Source of the DNA: Cloacimonetes bacterium UBA6097
GTDB lineage: Bacteria; Cloacimonadota; Cloacimonadia; Cloacimonadales; Cloacimonadaceae
Direction of reading: 5' to 3'
Length of the DNA: 64,000 bases
Assembly (NCBI GenBank): GCA_002435865.1
Contig: DIWV01000001.1
Location: 62,001-126,000 of the forward strand
The position numbers were made by a program, and so were the translations under genes. The notes under the pieces are model-generated. The model did not search any database. It was not told where the DNA came from and worked only from the letters and a program-made list of their open reading frames with translations. Position 1 is the first letter of the stretch, and the number at the start of each line of letters is the position of its first letter. Positions 1 to 8,250 of this stretch are shown here, in pieces.

Positions 1-602
1 CGTTCCAGAATTTCACTGGTATTAAATATTCCGAATTCACTGGTTTGCTTAAATTTGCGAATATCATGTCCGAAATAATAGTTAAGAGCAGCACCGAGAT
101 TGATATGAGAGAAATGATAAGCATACATCAAATCCGCTTTGTAAATATATCTGTCTATGGCTTGTCTTTCCGTATATGTAATGGAATCCATAGTAGTAAC
201 TGTAATCTGGTTTTGCAATACTCCCGATGCCATAGAATTGAACTGAAATCCAAAATGATTCTGATTAATGGGAACGCTGATACTAAAGAAGGGGAAGTCC
301 AGCGAGTTATCTTTGAAAGTCCTTTCGATTCCATCGTCAGATGTATAATTAGTCCAGCCAAACTTGAGTCCGGTAGAAAACAGAGTCTTGTTAACAGAAC
401 CCAGAATAGCCGGATTACCATATCCTGTGTTGGTACGAAAAACATCGGACAAGCCTACGTCACCCATAGTCATACCATAGATGTCATTACCATAATTCCG
501 GCAGGGGGTACCCTGATATGAAAAAATAGAATTACCTCCGTAAAGAGGGAGATTTACTGCCATAAAGATAAGCAGACTTAGTAAAACAAGTTTAAACTTC
601 AT
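1..602 (-). CDS. Putative outer-membrane beta-barrel protein (3' end outside window)
   Basis: Reading the minus strand from 602 gives an open frame of 200 codons running off the window edge. It starts MKFKLVLLSLLIFMAVNLP, a clear Sec signal peptide, followed by a mature part with 'GMTMGDVGLSD' and 'GYGNPAIL' and alternating hydrophobic/polar stretches typical of beta-strands. The glycine-rich start and the 'NPA' motif recall FadL/PorV-like or UPF0164-like barrels common in FCB bacteria. Its ATG follows the tatD stop codon with no spacing, and an AAAAGGA sequence inside the end of tatD can serve as ribosome binding site, so the two are probably co-transcribed. The existence of the gene is well supported; the family is an inference. 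Confidence 0.65.
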   Translation of the reverse strand, partial: MKFKLVLLSLLIFMAVNLPLYGGNSIFSYQGTPCRNYGNDIYGMTMGDVGLSDVFRTNTGYGNPAILGSVNKTLFSTGLKFGWTNYTSDDGIERTFKDNSLDFPFFSISVPINQNHFGFQFNSMASGVLQNQITVTTMDSITYTERQAIDRYIYKADLMYAYHFSHINLGAALNYYFGHDIRKFKQTSEFGIFNTSEILE

Positions 603-1397
603 TTAATGCTTCCTTTTCTTATGATGCGCTGGTTTAACTGGGTCAGGGGGAATACGGAAAAACTTATGTGCATTGGCAAATGACTGCTCTGCCACCTGAT
701 TTGGGGTTATCTCTTTGATCTGGGCTATCTTCTCTGCTATCAGATGTAAAAACAACGGACTATTGCGTTTACCACGATTACTCTGAGGTGATAAATAAGG
801 GCAATCTGTTTCAATCATGAACTGATCCATCGGGACTAACCGGATAACATCGTCCAGATTGGAATTGGGATATGTAACAGAACCTGTGAAGGATATCATC
901 CATCCTTCATCAAGAACCTGTTGAGCAAATATTATATCTCCCGAAAAACAATGAAATACAGCGTTCTTAACATTATCCTGCTTGAGGAAGTTAAAACACT
1001 CCTGATGCGCATTCCTGTCATGCACAACTATCGGAAGGTCATATTCCATCGCCAGGCGGATTTGATTGGCAAAGACTTCTCTCTGAACCGGATAAGGCGA
1101 AAGATTACGGAAGAAGTCAAGTCCTATTTCTCCGATAGCCAACACCTTCTTTTCACGCGCCAGCTTTTTGACAACTTCTGCATCAAAATCCGTTGCGTCA
1201 TGAGGGTGGTAGCCGACAGTGGAAAAGATGTGCAGATGCTTCTTGGTAAGTTCCAGGGAATTATACGAAGTTTCTTTGTTAAAACCAATATTGATAATGT
1301 ATTCAATCCCCTGCTGGAAGCACTTGTTTATTAGGCTTTCCCTGTCGCTGTCGAAATCCGGCAAATCCAGATGAGCGTGTGTCTCAAAGAGTTTCAT
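603..1397 (-). CDS. tatD: TatD family metal-dependent hydrolase / DNase
   Basis: 264 residues, the normal length for TatD/YcfH/YabD proteins, which are TIM-barrel metallohydrolases with 3'-5' exonuclease or deoxyribonuclease activity. All expected metal ligands are visible: H7 and H9 in THAHLD, E90 in GEIGLDF, H126 in VVHDRN, H149 in FHCFSG and D198 in ETDCPYL, followed by RGKRNSP. The start at 1397 is preceded by AAAAGGAT. The C-terminus ends in a short basic tail (KKRKH). It is the first gene of a two-gene minus-strand unit with the outer-membrane protein behind it. Which TatD paralogue this is cannot be told from sequence alone. Confidence 0.95.
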   Translation of the reverse strand: MKLFETHAHLDLPDFDSDRESLINKCFQQGIEYIINIGFNKETSYNSLELTKKHLHIFSTVGYHPHDATDFDAEVVKKLAREKKVLAIGEIGLDFFRNLSPYPVQREVFANQIRLAMEYDLPIVVHDRNAHQECFNFLKQDNVKNAVFHCFSGDIIFAQQVLDEGWMISFTGSVTYPNSNLDDVIRLVPMDQFMIETDCPYLSPQSNRGKRNSPLFLHLIAEKIAQIKEITPNQVAEQSFANAHKFFRIPPDPVKPAHHKKRKH

Positions 1398-1473
1398 AGA
1401 TTTTTAATCCTTTTTTACCCATTAATACTATAAAAAACAAATAAGCCAATCTTGTCAAAGGATTTTATGTATC

Positions 1474-1492
1474 GACAGGTCTTGTACCTGTC
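1474..1492. repeat. Small perfect hairpin
   Basis: GACAGGT and ACCTGTC form a 7-bp perfect inverted repeat around the loop CTTGT. There is no T-run on either side, so it does not look like a terminator. Confidence 0.5.
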
Positions 1493-1525
1493 TGTATTCT
1501 CATTGTAATTCCCAGACCCCATACT

Positions 1526-1573
1526 CGTCATTCCTGCGCAGTAATCCGTCATTGCTGCGCAGCCAGGAATCCA
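1526..1573. repeat. REP-like intergenic repeat, doubled
   Basis: Two near-identical 16-mers, CGTCATTCCTGCGCAG and CGTCATTGCTGCGCAG, are followed by CCAGGAATCCA. They belong to the same family as 2101-2130, 23978-24010 and 24251-24283, all centred on a CCTGCGCAGG-type palindrome with GGATCCA or GGAATCCA at one end. Confidence 0.65.
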
Positions 1574-1771
1574 GTTCTTTTTACTGACAGAATGACTCTG
1601 GAGCAGGCATTAGCTATACCTGCATTATTTATCCGGCAATACTATTACCGGAACACAACAGATTAATAATCTATGCTACACATCGTAGCACTACCACCCT
1701 GTTGTCCAAACGCAATTGCATTGTTCCGGAAAATATAATACAGACGAGCGCCAGGCATCTGCTTAGATTAG

Positions 1772-1834
1772 TTTGGTCATGCGAAGGCGCATAACCTACG
1801 ATGCTTTGGTCATGCAAAGGCGCATAACCTACAT
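1772..1834. repeat. Two-copy 33-bp direct repeat with internal hairpin
   Basis: The segment starting TTTGGTCATGCGAAGG occurs at 1772 and, with one early mismatch, again at 1805. Each copy contains an inverted repeat, GGTcATGCG/CGCATaACC, in the first copy and a slightly weaker version in the second. Confidence 0.6.
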
Positions 1835-1929
1835 TCAGAAATTAGGGGAAGCACTGTGTATCTCAAGATGTGGAAGGGCTATCGTGCATTTTTCTCTACT
1901 TTGTCACCCGTTTTCCTCTTGATTTACGC

Positions 1930-2010
1930 AGGGACTTTTCAGGGAGTCATCAGGGAGTCATCAGGGACTTTGTCTCTGATGACTCCCTGAAGACTCTCAG
2001 ATAATTCTCT
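1930..2010. repeat. Period-11 hairpin repeat, copy 1
   Basis: Left arm: AGGGACTTTTC, then AGGGAGTCATC twice (1941-1962). Centre: AGGGACTTTGTCTCT (1963-1977). Right arm: GATGACTCCCT, GAAGACTCTCA and GATAATTCTCT, which are progressively degenerate reverse complements of the unit. Arms are three units on each side and are most conserved next to the centre. It lies between divergent genes. Confidence 0.85.
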
Positions 2011-2100
2011 TTATCAAATATGGGGAAAAGAGAATTGTGAAAGCAGGGTAATGAGTATGAAAGATTTGATATAGCGATTTGAATTACGGGTTAAACCAGC

Positions 2101-2130
2101 ATGGATTCCTGCCCGCGCAGGAATGACAGG
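2101..2130. repeat. REP-like intergenic repeat
   Basis: ATGGATTCCTGCCCGCGCAGG followed by AATGACAGG, an inverted-orientation member of the family at 1526-1573. The arms TTCCTG and CAGGAA form the hairpin. Confidence 0.55.
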
Positions 2131-2211
2131 ATAGTTGTGCTACGGGCAGGCACAATACCAGCATACAACATAATGCTATCCTATGTTACAAAACCAACTG
2201 CAATAATTCTA

Positions 2212-2240
2212 TTGACACAGAGTGCTAATATCAGTCAAAT
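2212..2240 (+). promoter_or_regulatory. Candidate promoter for the trans-sulfuration gene
   Basis: TTGACA at 2212-2217, a 17-bp spacer and TCAAAT at 2235-2240 (four of six matches to TATAAT), about 40 bp upstream of the start codon. The spacer contains GAGTGCTAA, which equals one half of a CIRCE operator, but the matching left half is absent. Confidence 0.4.
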
Positions 2241-2282
2241 GTAAAAAAGTTTTAATTTATTTATCTACAAGGAGTTATTGAC

Positions 2283-3743
2283 ATGGAAGGAAAGAATCAT
2301 TATCTAAAGGCAGCACAAAGAGCAGCAAAGTGGCATGATGAATACCGCAATAAAATGCGTAAATGTAAATTTGATACCATTGCAGTGCATGGACTTTACT
2401 CCATGCAGGAAGCTCTTGATTTTAACCAGGGCAGTATTATTGAACCGATGTACGCTTCCACCAGCCAGGCTTACCGTGATTCAGATGAAATGGAACTGGC
2501 ATTGGGTTACCAAATCCCCACCTGGTGCTACAGCCGTATTGCCAATCCCAGTATGTATTACCTGGAAGGTCTTCTTGCCATGCTGGAAGAATACAAAACC
2601 GGTCAGGAAGCTTCATGTCTGGTAACATCATCCGGAATGTCTGCAATCCGAACTGCTGTAGATGAATTTTTACATCCTGATCCCAAAAACCCTAAAAAGC
2701 CACGTAACTTTGTAGCAACTTCACAGGTTTACGGCGGTACATTCCAGCAGTTTTCAGTTCGTAAGGGACAGGAAGACGGGATTGAATGGCGGAAAGTAAT
2801 TAACTCTGCTGATATGAAGGAATGGGAGTCATTAATAGATGAAAACACCCGTTTCCTATATGGTGAAATGCCCAGTAATCCGACATTAGCTTTCTTTGAC
2901 CTCAAAAAAGTAGCTGACCTTGCTCATAAACACGGAATTCCTTTTATCGTTGATGCTACTGTGGCAACTCCTGCTTTGATGCGTCCTTTGGCATTCGGAG
3001 CAGATATTGTTATACATTCAGTTACCAAGTCTCTGCATACAAGCGGATTCGGTATAGCTGGGGCTATTGTTTCAAGAAAGAACATTACTTCCAAATTCGG
3101 CAACAAGGATATGAAAGCTAATTTCTGCGGATACCTGAAGCTTTTACCTGCCAGGGATAATGGTCCAAACCTATCCCCCATGCAGTGCATTCTTGCCATT
3201 AACGATATCAGGACTTTGCGAATGAGAATGGACGTATGCTCAGAAAATACAATGAAAGTGTCAAAATTCCTGGAAAAGCACAAGCATATCTCCAAAGTCA
3301 ATTACCTGGGATTGGAATCACATCCTCTGCATAAGATTGCTAAAAAGTATATGGTATTGGTTGATTCCGAATTTGAAACCAAAGATAAAAAACCAGTTAA
3401 CCGCTATGGTCACCTGATGTCTTTTGAAGTGAAAGGCGGTGCAGAGAATGCACGCAAGGTCTTTGATGCCTTTGAACATATATGGCGCGCAACAGACCTC
3501 GGCAGGATTAAATCCGTTGCGACTATTCCCGCTATCTCCACTCACTCACAACAGGGTGAAGAAGGACGTAAAGCTGCAGCTATTCCAATGAATCTTATCC
3601 GCCTGAGCGTAGGTGCAGAAAATCCTGACGATATGATAAGGGATTTGGAACAGGCATTGGCAGTTCTGGACGGCAAGAAGAAAAAGAGTACATCACCTGA
3701 ATACTCAGCCGGTGGAGCTTCTTCCGCTACACTCAGAAGGTAA
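2283..3743 (+). CDS. PLP-dependent trans-sulfuration enzyme (Cys/Met metabolism family)
   Basis: 486 residues, longer than the usual 380-430 because of an N-terminal extension of about 30 residues and a low-complexity tail (KKKKSTS...GGASS). It has the fold-type I landmarks of the cystathionine gamma-synthase / methionine gamma-lyase / O-acetylhomoserine sulfhydrylase group: YSRIANPS at 83-90, SSGMSA at 116-121, D224 in FIVDAT, and the Schiff-base lysine K249 in HSVTKSLHTSG. It acts in the cytosol on sulfur amino acids. The exact reaction (lyase, synthase or sulfhydrylase) cannot be decided from these motifs. ACAAGGAGTT lies about 9 nt before the ATG. Threonine genes follow, so the region is amino-acid metabolism, but a 133-bp gap suggests separate expression. 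Confidence 0.85.
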   Translation: MEGKNHYLKAAQRAAKWHDEYRNKMRKCKFDTIAVHGLYSMQEALDFNQGSIIEPMYASTSQAYRDSDEMELALGYQIPTWCYSRIANPSMYYLEGLLAMLEEYKTGQEASCLVTSSGMSAIRTAVDEFLHPDPKNPKKPRNFVATSQVYGGTFQQFSVRKGQEDGIEWRKVINSADMKEWESLIDENTRFLYGEMPSNPTLAFFDLKKVADLAHKHGIPFIVDATVATPALMRPLAFGADIVIHSVTKSLHTSGFGIAGAIVSRKNITSKFGNKDMKANFCGYLKLLPARDNGPNLSPMQCILAINDIRTLRMRMDVCSENTMKVSKFLEKHKHISKVNYLGLESHPLHKIAKKYMVLVDSEFETKDKKPVNRYGHLMSFEVKGGAENARKVFDAFEHIWRATDLGRIKSVATIPAISTHSQQGEEGRKAAAIPMNLIRLSVGAENPDDMIRDLEQALAVLDGKKKKSTSPEYSAGGASSATLRR

Positions 3744-3756
3744 TTTAATAAATAGA

Positions 3757-3792
3757 ACACGAAATACACGAAATAAACGAAACACACGAAAG
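3757..3792. repeat. Four-copy 9-bp tandem repeat (ACACGAAAT type)
   Basis: ACACGAAAT, ACACGAAAT, AAACGAAAC and ACACGAAAG follow one another directly after the stop codon of the upstream gene. There is no hairpin and no coding sense. Confidence 0.6.
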
Positions 3793-3821
3793 AGATTTAT
3801 AAAGAATTCACAGTTAATTCT

Positions 3822-3856
3822 CTGTAACTCACTTTTCCTCTGTGTCTCTGTGTGAG
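3822..3856 (-). repeat. Dispersed CACAGAGACACAGAGG repeat, inverted copy
   Basis: The reverse complement reads CACAGAGACACAGAGG followed by AAAAGTGAGTTACAGAG. It closely matches segments at 24029-24061 and 24302-24334 (CACAGAGACACAGAGAG, AAAGTGAGACACAGAG). It is a short dispersed intergenic repeat of unknown role. Confidence 0.5.
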
Positions 3857-3876
3857 ATTAATTTCTGGAGAAATAA

Positions 3877-5229
3877 ATGTTATACTACTCAACTAATCAT
3901 AAGGCGCGTAAAGTAACTTTCAGGCAAGCACTTCTGCAAGGTCTGGCAGAAGATAAAGGGCTATATATGCCTGAAATCATACCTACTATTACTCAGGAAG
4001 AGATTGAGGCTATGAAGGATATGAGTTATCCGGAGATAGCTTTTACTGTTGCAAAGAAATTTTTGTCTGATGAAATACCTGCTTGCGATTTGAAACACCT
4101 GATTGACGATGCTTATGATTATTCCATTCCACTTGAAAAGGTGAGGGACAGGCAATATATTATGCGGCTTGACCAGGGTCCGACTGCTTCCTTTAAAGAC
4201 TTCGCGGCACGTCTGATGGGCAGGTTAATGAACTATTACCTTACTCTTGAAAATCGTGATTTGCTAATACTTACTGCAACTTCAGGCGATACAGGCAGTG
4301 CTATTGCCAATGCTTTTTATGGATTGGATAATATCAAGGTAGTTGTTTTGTTTCCAGAAAAAGAAGTAACTGCCAGGCAGCGTAAACAGATGACGACCCT
4401 CGGTAAGAATATTCAGGTAATATCCATTGACGGTAAATTTGATGATTGTCAGGCATTGGTTAAGAAAGCTTTTTCTGATCCTGACCTGGCTCGTTTAGGT
4501 ATGTCATCTGCTAATTCTATCAATATCGGACGTTTGATTCCCCAGACTATGTATTATTTCTATGCTTATGCTAAACTGGCTAAAGAGGTTGGAGAAAAAG
4601 TAGTCTTTAGCGTTCCATCCGGTAATTTTGGTGACCTGATGGGAGGACTTCTTGCTATGAATATGGGGCTTTCTGTGCATCGCTTTGTTGTTGCCACCAA
4701 TGAAAATGACGAATTCCCTCAATATGTAAAAACTGGTCATTACAAAGTAATATCTCCTTCGCGTAATTGCATTTCCAGTGCTATGAATGTGGGTCATCCC
4801 AGTAACGTGGCAAGGTTGATTACTCTTTACAACGGTGAGATGGATGAAACCGGTAAAATCCATCAGCAGGCAGATTTGGATAAAATCCGCAGTGATATGT
4901 ATGCCGTAAGTATTACTGATATAGAGACAGAAGCGACAATAAACAAGACTTATAAGCAACACAATACACTTCTTGAACCGCACGGAGCAGTTGGTTGGGC
5001 AGGACTTAATCATTATCTGGAAACATATCCCAAAGAACAAGACAGATTGTGTATTTCACTTGAAACCGCACATCCTGCTAAGTTCCCTGAGAAGATTCGG
5101 GAAATTCTTAATATAGACCCAAAGTTACCACCTTCCTTACAAAATCTGGAAGAAAAAGAAGAAATCATAATTCCGATGCATAATGACTATACTATATTCT
5201 ATGACTTCCTTTTAAAGCATTACGGTTAA
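3877..5229 (+). CDS. thrC: Threonine synthase
   Basis: 450 residues, PLP enzyme of fold type II converting O-phosphohomoserine to threonine. The N-terminal threonine-synthase domain (YYSTNHKARKVTFRQALLQG, then GLYMPE) is present; the PLP lysine is K107 in PTASFKDFAARL, and the phosphate/PLP loop TATSGDTGSA is at about 133-142. The late SGNFGDLMGG motif is also seen. Length and order match the bacterial long form (E. coli-like class). TGGAG precedes the ATG by 8 nt. The next gene starts 2 bp after the stop, so they form an operon and very likely act in consecutive steps. Confidence 0.96.
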   Translation: MLYYSTNHKARKVTFRQALLQGLAEDKGLYMPEIIPTITQEEIEAMKDMSYPEIAFTVAKKFLSDEIPACDLKHLIDDAYDYSIPLEKVRDRQYIMRLDQGPTASFKDFAARLMGRLMNYYLTLENRDLLILTATSGDTGSAIANAFYGLDNIKVVVLFPEKEVTARQRKQMTTLGKNIQVISIDGKFDDCQALVKKAFSDPDLARLGMSSANSINIGRLIPQTMYYFYAYAKLAKEVGEKVVFSVPSGNFGDLMGGLLAMNMGLSVHRFVVATNENDEFPQYVKTGHYKVISPSRNCISSAMNVGHPSNVARLITLYNGEMDETGKIHQQADLDKIRSDMYAVSITDIETEATINKTYKQHNTLLEPHGAVGWAGLNHYLETYPKEQDRLCISLETAHPAKFPEKIREILNIDPKLPPSLQNLEEKEEIIIPMHNDYTIFYDFLLKHYG

Positions 5230-5231
5230 AC

Positions 5232-6443
5232 ATGAAAACAATCATCATACTCGGTGACGGGATGGCAGATTATCCCATAAAAAGTCTTGGCAACAAGACC
5301 TGTTTACAGGCTGCACATAAACCCAATATGGATTTACTGGCAAAACTGGGTAAAAGCGGTATTTTTAAAACTGTGCCAGAAGATATGCCGGCAGGTTCAG
5401 AGGTAGCTAATTTGGCAGTTCTTGGCTACGATGTGCGTGAAGTTTACCAGGGCAGAGGCGTCCTGGAAGGTGCTGCCATGGGTGTAAATATTGAAGCTGA
5501 TGACCTGGCTATGCGCTGTAATTTGATTTGCCTGGAAGATGGTAAAATCAAGAACCATTCTGCAGGACATATTTCCACAGAAGAAAGTCATATCCTTATA
5601 GAAGCTTTAAATAATGAATTTGCCGATGATAGAATACATTTCTATCCCGGAGTAAGCTATCGGCATTTGTTGGTTATAAAGTATGGAAATCCTGCAATAG
5701 AACTAACTCCACCGCATGATGTACCCGGGACACCATGGAAAGATGTTATGCCAAAATCGCTTACTTCTGATGCAGATGATACAACACAAATATTATCAGA
5801 TTTGATAATCCGTTCACAGACTTTATTAGAAAATCACCCTATAAATATCAAACGCAGGGAAAATGGTAAAGATCCAGCCAATTCAGTATGGTTCTGGTCT
5901 GCGGGAAAGCGTCCCAGTATGAAAACTTACCAGGAAATGTATGGTAAAACCGGAGCAGTTATTTCAGCTGTGGATTTGCTTCATGGAATCGGAGTTTATG
6001 CAGGATTCAAAGTAATCCATGTAGAAGGTGCAACGGGACTTTATAATACTAATTATGAGGGTAAGGTTAAAGCTGCTCTGGATGCAATCAAAGACGTTGA
6101 CTTAGTCTATTTGCATATTGAAGCAGCAGATGAAGCAGGACACGAAGGCAACTGCGAACTAAAGATAAAATGCATTGAAGCCCTGGATGAAAGAGTAGTA
6201 AAACCTGTTATGGAATTTGCACATAACTATTCCGAACCTATTGTCATCGCTTTGCTGCCGGACCATCCTACTCCCTGTTCAATCAGATCACATGTGCATG
6301 ATGCTATTCCTTTTGTTATTTATAGACCCGGTGATACACCCGATAGTGTAGAGTTATATGACGAAATCAGTGCTCAGAAAGGAGTATACGGCTATCTGAA
6401 AGATAAAGAATTTATCAGGGCATTGTTTGATATAACAGACTAA
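5232..6443 (+). CDS. Archaeal-type phosphoglycerate mutase family; putative homoserine kinase
   Basis: 403 residues of the alkaline-phosphatase superfamily, ApgM/COG3635-like: metal-binding IILGDGMAD at the start (D9), the phosphorylated serine S56 in AGSEVANL, then DLLHGIGVYAGF, HIEAADEAGHEG and LLPDHPTPC with further metal ligands. Two roles are possible: 2,3-bisphosphoglycerate-independent phosphoglycerate mutase, or the proposed non-orthologous homoserine kinase that sits beside threonine synthase in genomes lacking thrB (the TIGR02535-type proposal). The 2-bp spacing after thrC supports the homoserine kinase role, since its product is the ThrC substrate. The fold is certain; the function is inferred from context. 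Confidence 0.85.
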   Translation: MKTIIILGDGMADYPIKSLGNKTCLQAAHKPNMDLLAKLGKSGIFKTVPEDMPAGSEVANLAVLGYDVREVYQGRGVLEGAAMGVNIEADDLAMRCNLICLEDGKIKNHSAGHISTEESHILIEALNNEFADDRIHFYPGVSYRHLLVIKYGNPAIELTPPHDVPGTPWKDVMPKSLTSDADDTTQILSDLIIRSQTLLENHPINIKRRENGKDPANSVWFWSAGKRPSMKTYQEMYGKTGAVISAVDLLHGIGVYAGFKVIHVEGATGLYNTNYEGKVKAALDAIKDVDLVYLHIEAADEAGHEGNCELKIKCIEALDERVVKPVMEFAHNYSEPIVIALLPDHPTPCSIRSHVHDAIPFVIYRPGDTPDSVELYDEISAQKGVYGYLKDKEFIRALFDITD

Positions 6444-6615
6444 CATAAAATAAATTATAACACTGCTTCCAATAGTATTCGCACATTAATTCAACACTAA
6501 ACATTTGTTTCCCAACTATGCTTAAGTACTTTAATTATACAATCTTAAATAAATTACTGGACAAAAAGAAGCTGTCTAAGAACGTGGTCTACTGAAAAGC
6601 CTTTAGGAGTATCGT

Positions 6616-8130
6616 ATGTCAGACATGGTTAAAGACCAGGAAAAAAACATTAATTATAAGGAAATGAAAGAAGATTATCTTCGCATGCTCGAAGAATCCT
6701 TTCAACAAACTGCTGAATTTAACAAAGGTGATGTAGTTGAAGCTAAAATCGCTACGATTAATGACAACTTTATTGTTATTAATCTGGGTGGAAAATTTGA
6801 TGCTTACGCCGATGTAAATGAATTTGCAGATGAAAACGGCAAACTTAACTATGCTGTCGGAGATATGCTCAAAGGCTTTATCGTAGACCGCAATGACCAG
6901 GGATTTGTCATTGGTAAAAGTTTGACCAAACAATTTGTTGATAAAAACGGCGTTAAAGATGCTTTCGACCAAAAGATGCCGGTTCAGGGTAAAGTCTATG
7001 CTGTTACCAAAGGTGGCTTTAGTGTAGATATCCTTGGTGCACGTGCTTTTTGTCCGATGTCTCAGATATCATTTCGCATGACCGATGACACAAGCCAGTT
7101 TATAGGCAAGAACATGGATTTTGAAATTATTGAATGTTCAGAAAACTGTCGTAGGATTGTAGTATCCCATCGTATACTTGAAGAGAAAATCTATGAAGAA
7201 AAGAAAGCTAAGGCAATGGAAAACATTGCAGTAGACATGACTATACCCGGTAAAGTTATGAGGATAACCAATTTCGGTGCTTTTGTTGATATTGGTGGTG
7301 TTGAAGGTTTATTACACGTTTCAGAGATTTCCTGGCATCATGTCGTACGACCCCAGGATATTCTGTCCATCGGGCAGGAAATTGCGGTAAAAATCTTAAA
7401 AATAGATGGGGATAAGATATCCTTATCAATGCGTGCACTACAGGAAAATCCATTTGTTCTGGCTATGAAAGATATCAAAGAAGGCGATATTATTAACTGC
7501 CGTGTATTGAGATTACATAATTTTGGAGCTTTTGTTGAACTAAAACCCGGCGTAGAAGGTTTGATTCCCGTTTCCGAGATGTCCAGGACGAAGATGATAG
7601 GACACCCAAAGGAAATATTAAAGGAAGGAGACTTTGTAGAAGTTCAGATTCTCAGGATTGATGAAATCAATCAAAAGATATCTCTTTCTCTTAAAGCTCT
7701 GCAAAAAGATCCATGGGATGATATAGATGATGTTATAGAGATTGGTAAGGAAATTCATGGAATAGTTGAAAGTTCTACTAATTTCGGAGTCTTTGTTACT
7801 GTTGCTGAAGGTATTACAGGCTTGTTGCCCCGCTCCAGAATAAGGAAGGATGAAACCTTCAAAACCGGAGATGAAGTTACACTTGCCATTTCTGCTATAG
7901 ATAAAGAGCAACGCAGAATCACACTGGATTATACTGATGCAGCTTCTAACCCTGTTGAGCCAGTTGAGTTTCCCCGCCAGCAAGAAAGAAACAGCAGAGA
8001 TAACAATAGGGATAACAATAGGGATTTCGACCCCAGAAAACCTCGTAAATCACGAGACAGAAACGAAGAATGGCGTCGTTATGCAAACCAGAAACCAGAT
8101 GATGCTGACAATCCGTTTAAGGATTTATAA
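6616..8130 (+). CDS. rpsA: 30S ribosomal protein S1
   Basis: 504 residues with five S1 RNA-binding domains, at about 37-104, 121-189, 206-275, 292-363 and 378-445. The third to fifth carry the strong signature NFGAFVDIGGVEGLLH / NFGAFVELKPGVEGLIP / NFGVFVTVAEGITGLLP. E. coli S1 has six domains; five or fewer plus a charged tail is usual outside proteobacteria. The C-terminal 50 residues are a disordered N/D/R-rich tail with direct NRDN repeats, visible also as DNA repeats near 8000. TTAGGAGT lies 7 nt before the ATG. A 172-bp leader with no recognised structure precedes it, and a terminator at 8182 follows. Confidence 0.93.
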   Translation: MSDMVKDQEKNINYKEMKEDYLRMLEESFQQTAEFNKGDVVEAKIATINDNFIVINLGGKFDAYADVNEFADENGKLNYAVGDMLKGFIVDRNDQGFVIGKSLTKQFVDKNGVKDAFDQKMPVQGKVYAVTKGGFSVDILGARAFCPMSQISFRMTDDTSQFIGKNMDFEIIECSENCRRIVVSHRILEEKIYEEKKAKAMENIAVDMTIPGKVMRITNFGAFVDIGGVEGLLHVSEISWHHVVRPQDILSIGQEIAVKILKIDGDKISLSMRALQENPFVLAMKDIKEGDIINCRVLRLHNFGAFVELKPGVEGLIPVSEMSRTKMIGHPKEILKEGDFVEVQILRIDEINQKISLSLKALQKDPWDDIDDVIEIGKEIHGIVESSTNFGVFVTVAEGITGLLPRSRIRKDETFKTGDEVTLAISAIDKEQRRITLDYTDAASNPVEPVEFPRQQERNSRDNNRDNNRDFDPRKPRKSRDRNEEWRRYANQKPDDADNPFKDL

Positions 8131-8181
8131 ATAATTAGAGGATTTTGCAGAAATCCTGATATATGAAATAAACAAATTCGG

Positions 8182-8226
8182 AAACGGATGGTTTGAAATA
8201 AAACAAATCATCCGTTTTCTCTTTTA
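8182..8226 (+). terminator. Rho-independent terminator after rpsA
   Basis: AAACGGATGGTTTG pairs with CAAATCATCCGTTT (one G-T pair) around an 8-nt A-rich loop and is followed by TCTCTTTT. It separates rpsA from lysS. Confidence 0.85.
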
Positions 8227-8250
8227 ATAACCAGATATATAGAGGTTAAG

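Larger units (their letters stand above)
1398..2282. other. Repeat-rich divergent intergenic region (885 bp)
   Basis: No convincing gene. It separates the divergent tatD and trans-sulfuration genes. In order it holds a small hairpin (1474-1492), a doubled REP-like element (1526-1573), a two-copy 33-bp hairpin repeat (1772-1834), an 11-bp-unit hairpin (1930-2010), another REP-like element (2101-2130) and a candidate promoter (2212-2240). Nothing recognisable as a riboswitch or small RNA was seen in the remaining sequence. Confidence 0.7.

Noticed and set aside
45..521. Plus-strand open frame of 158 codons
   Set aside because: The opposite strand codes a signal-peptide protein with outer-membrane character in continuous frame from 602; the plus frame has no binding site and no family features.
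921..1334. 137-codon plus-strand frame opposite tatD
   Set aside because: All TatD motifs lie on the minus strand in this stretch; the plus frame is a shadow.
1930..2010. CRISPR array
   Set aside because: The 11-bp units are far too short, contiguous and inverted around a centre; there are no spacers and no cas genes.
2220..2228. GAGTGCTAA looking like a CIRCE heat-shock operator
   Set aside because: Only one half is present; the position of the left half reads AATAATTCT and does not match, and the gene downstream is not a chaperone.
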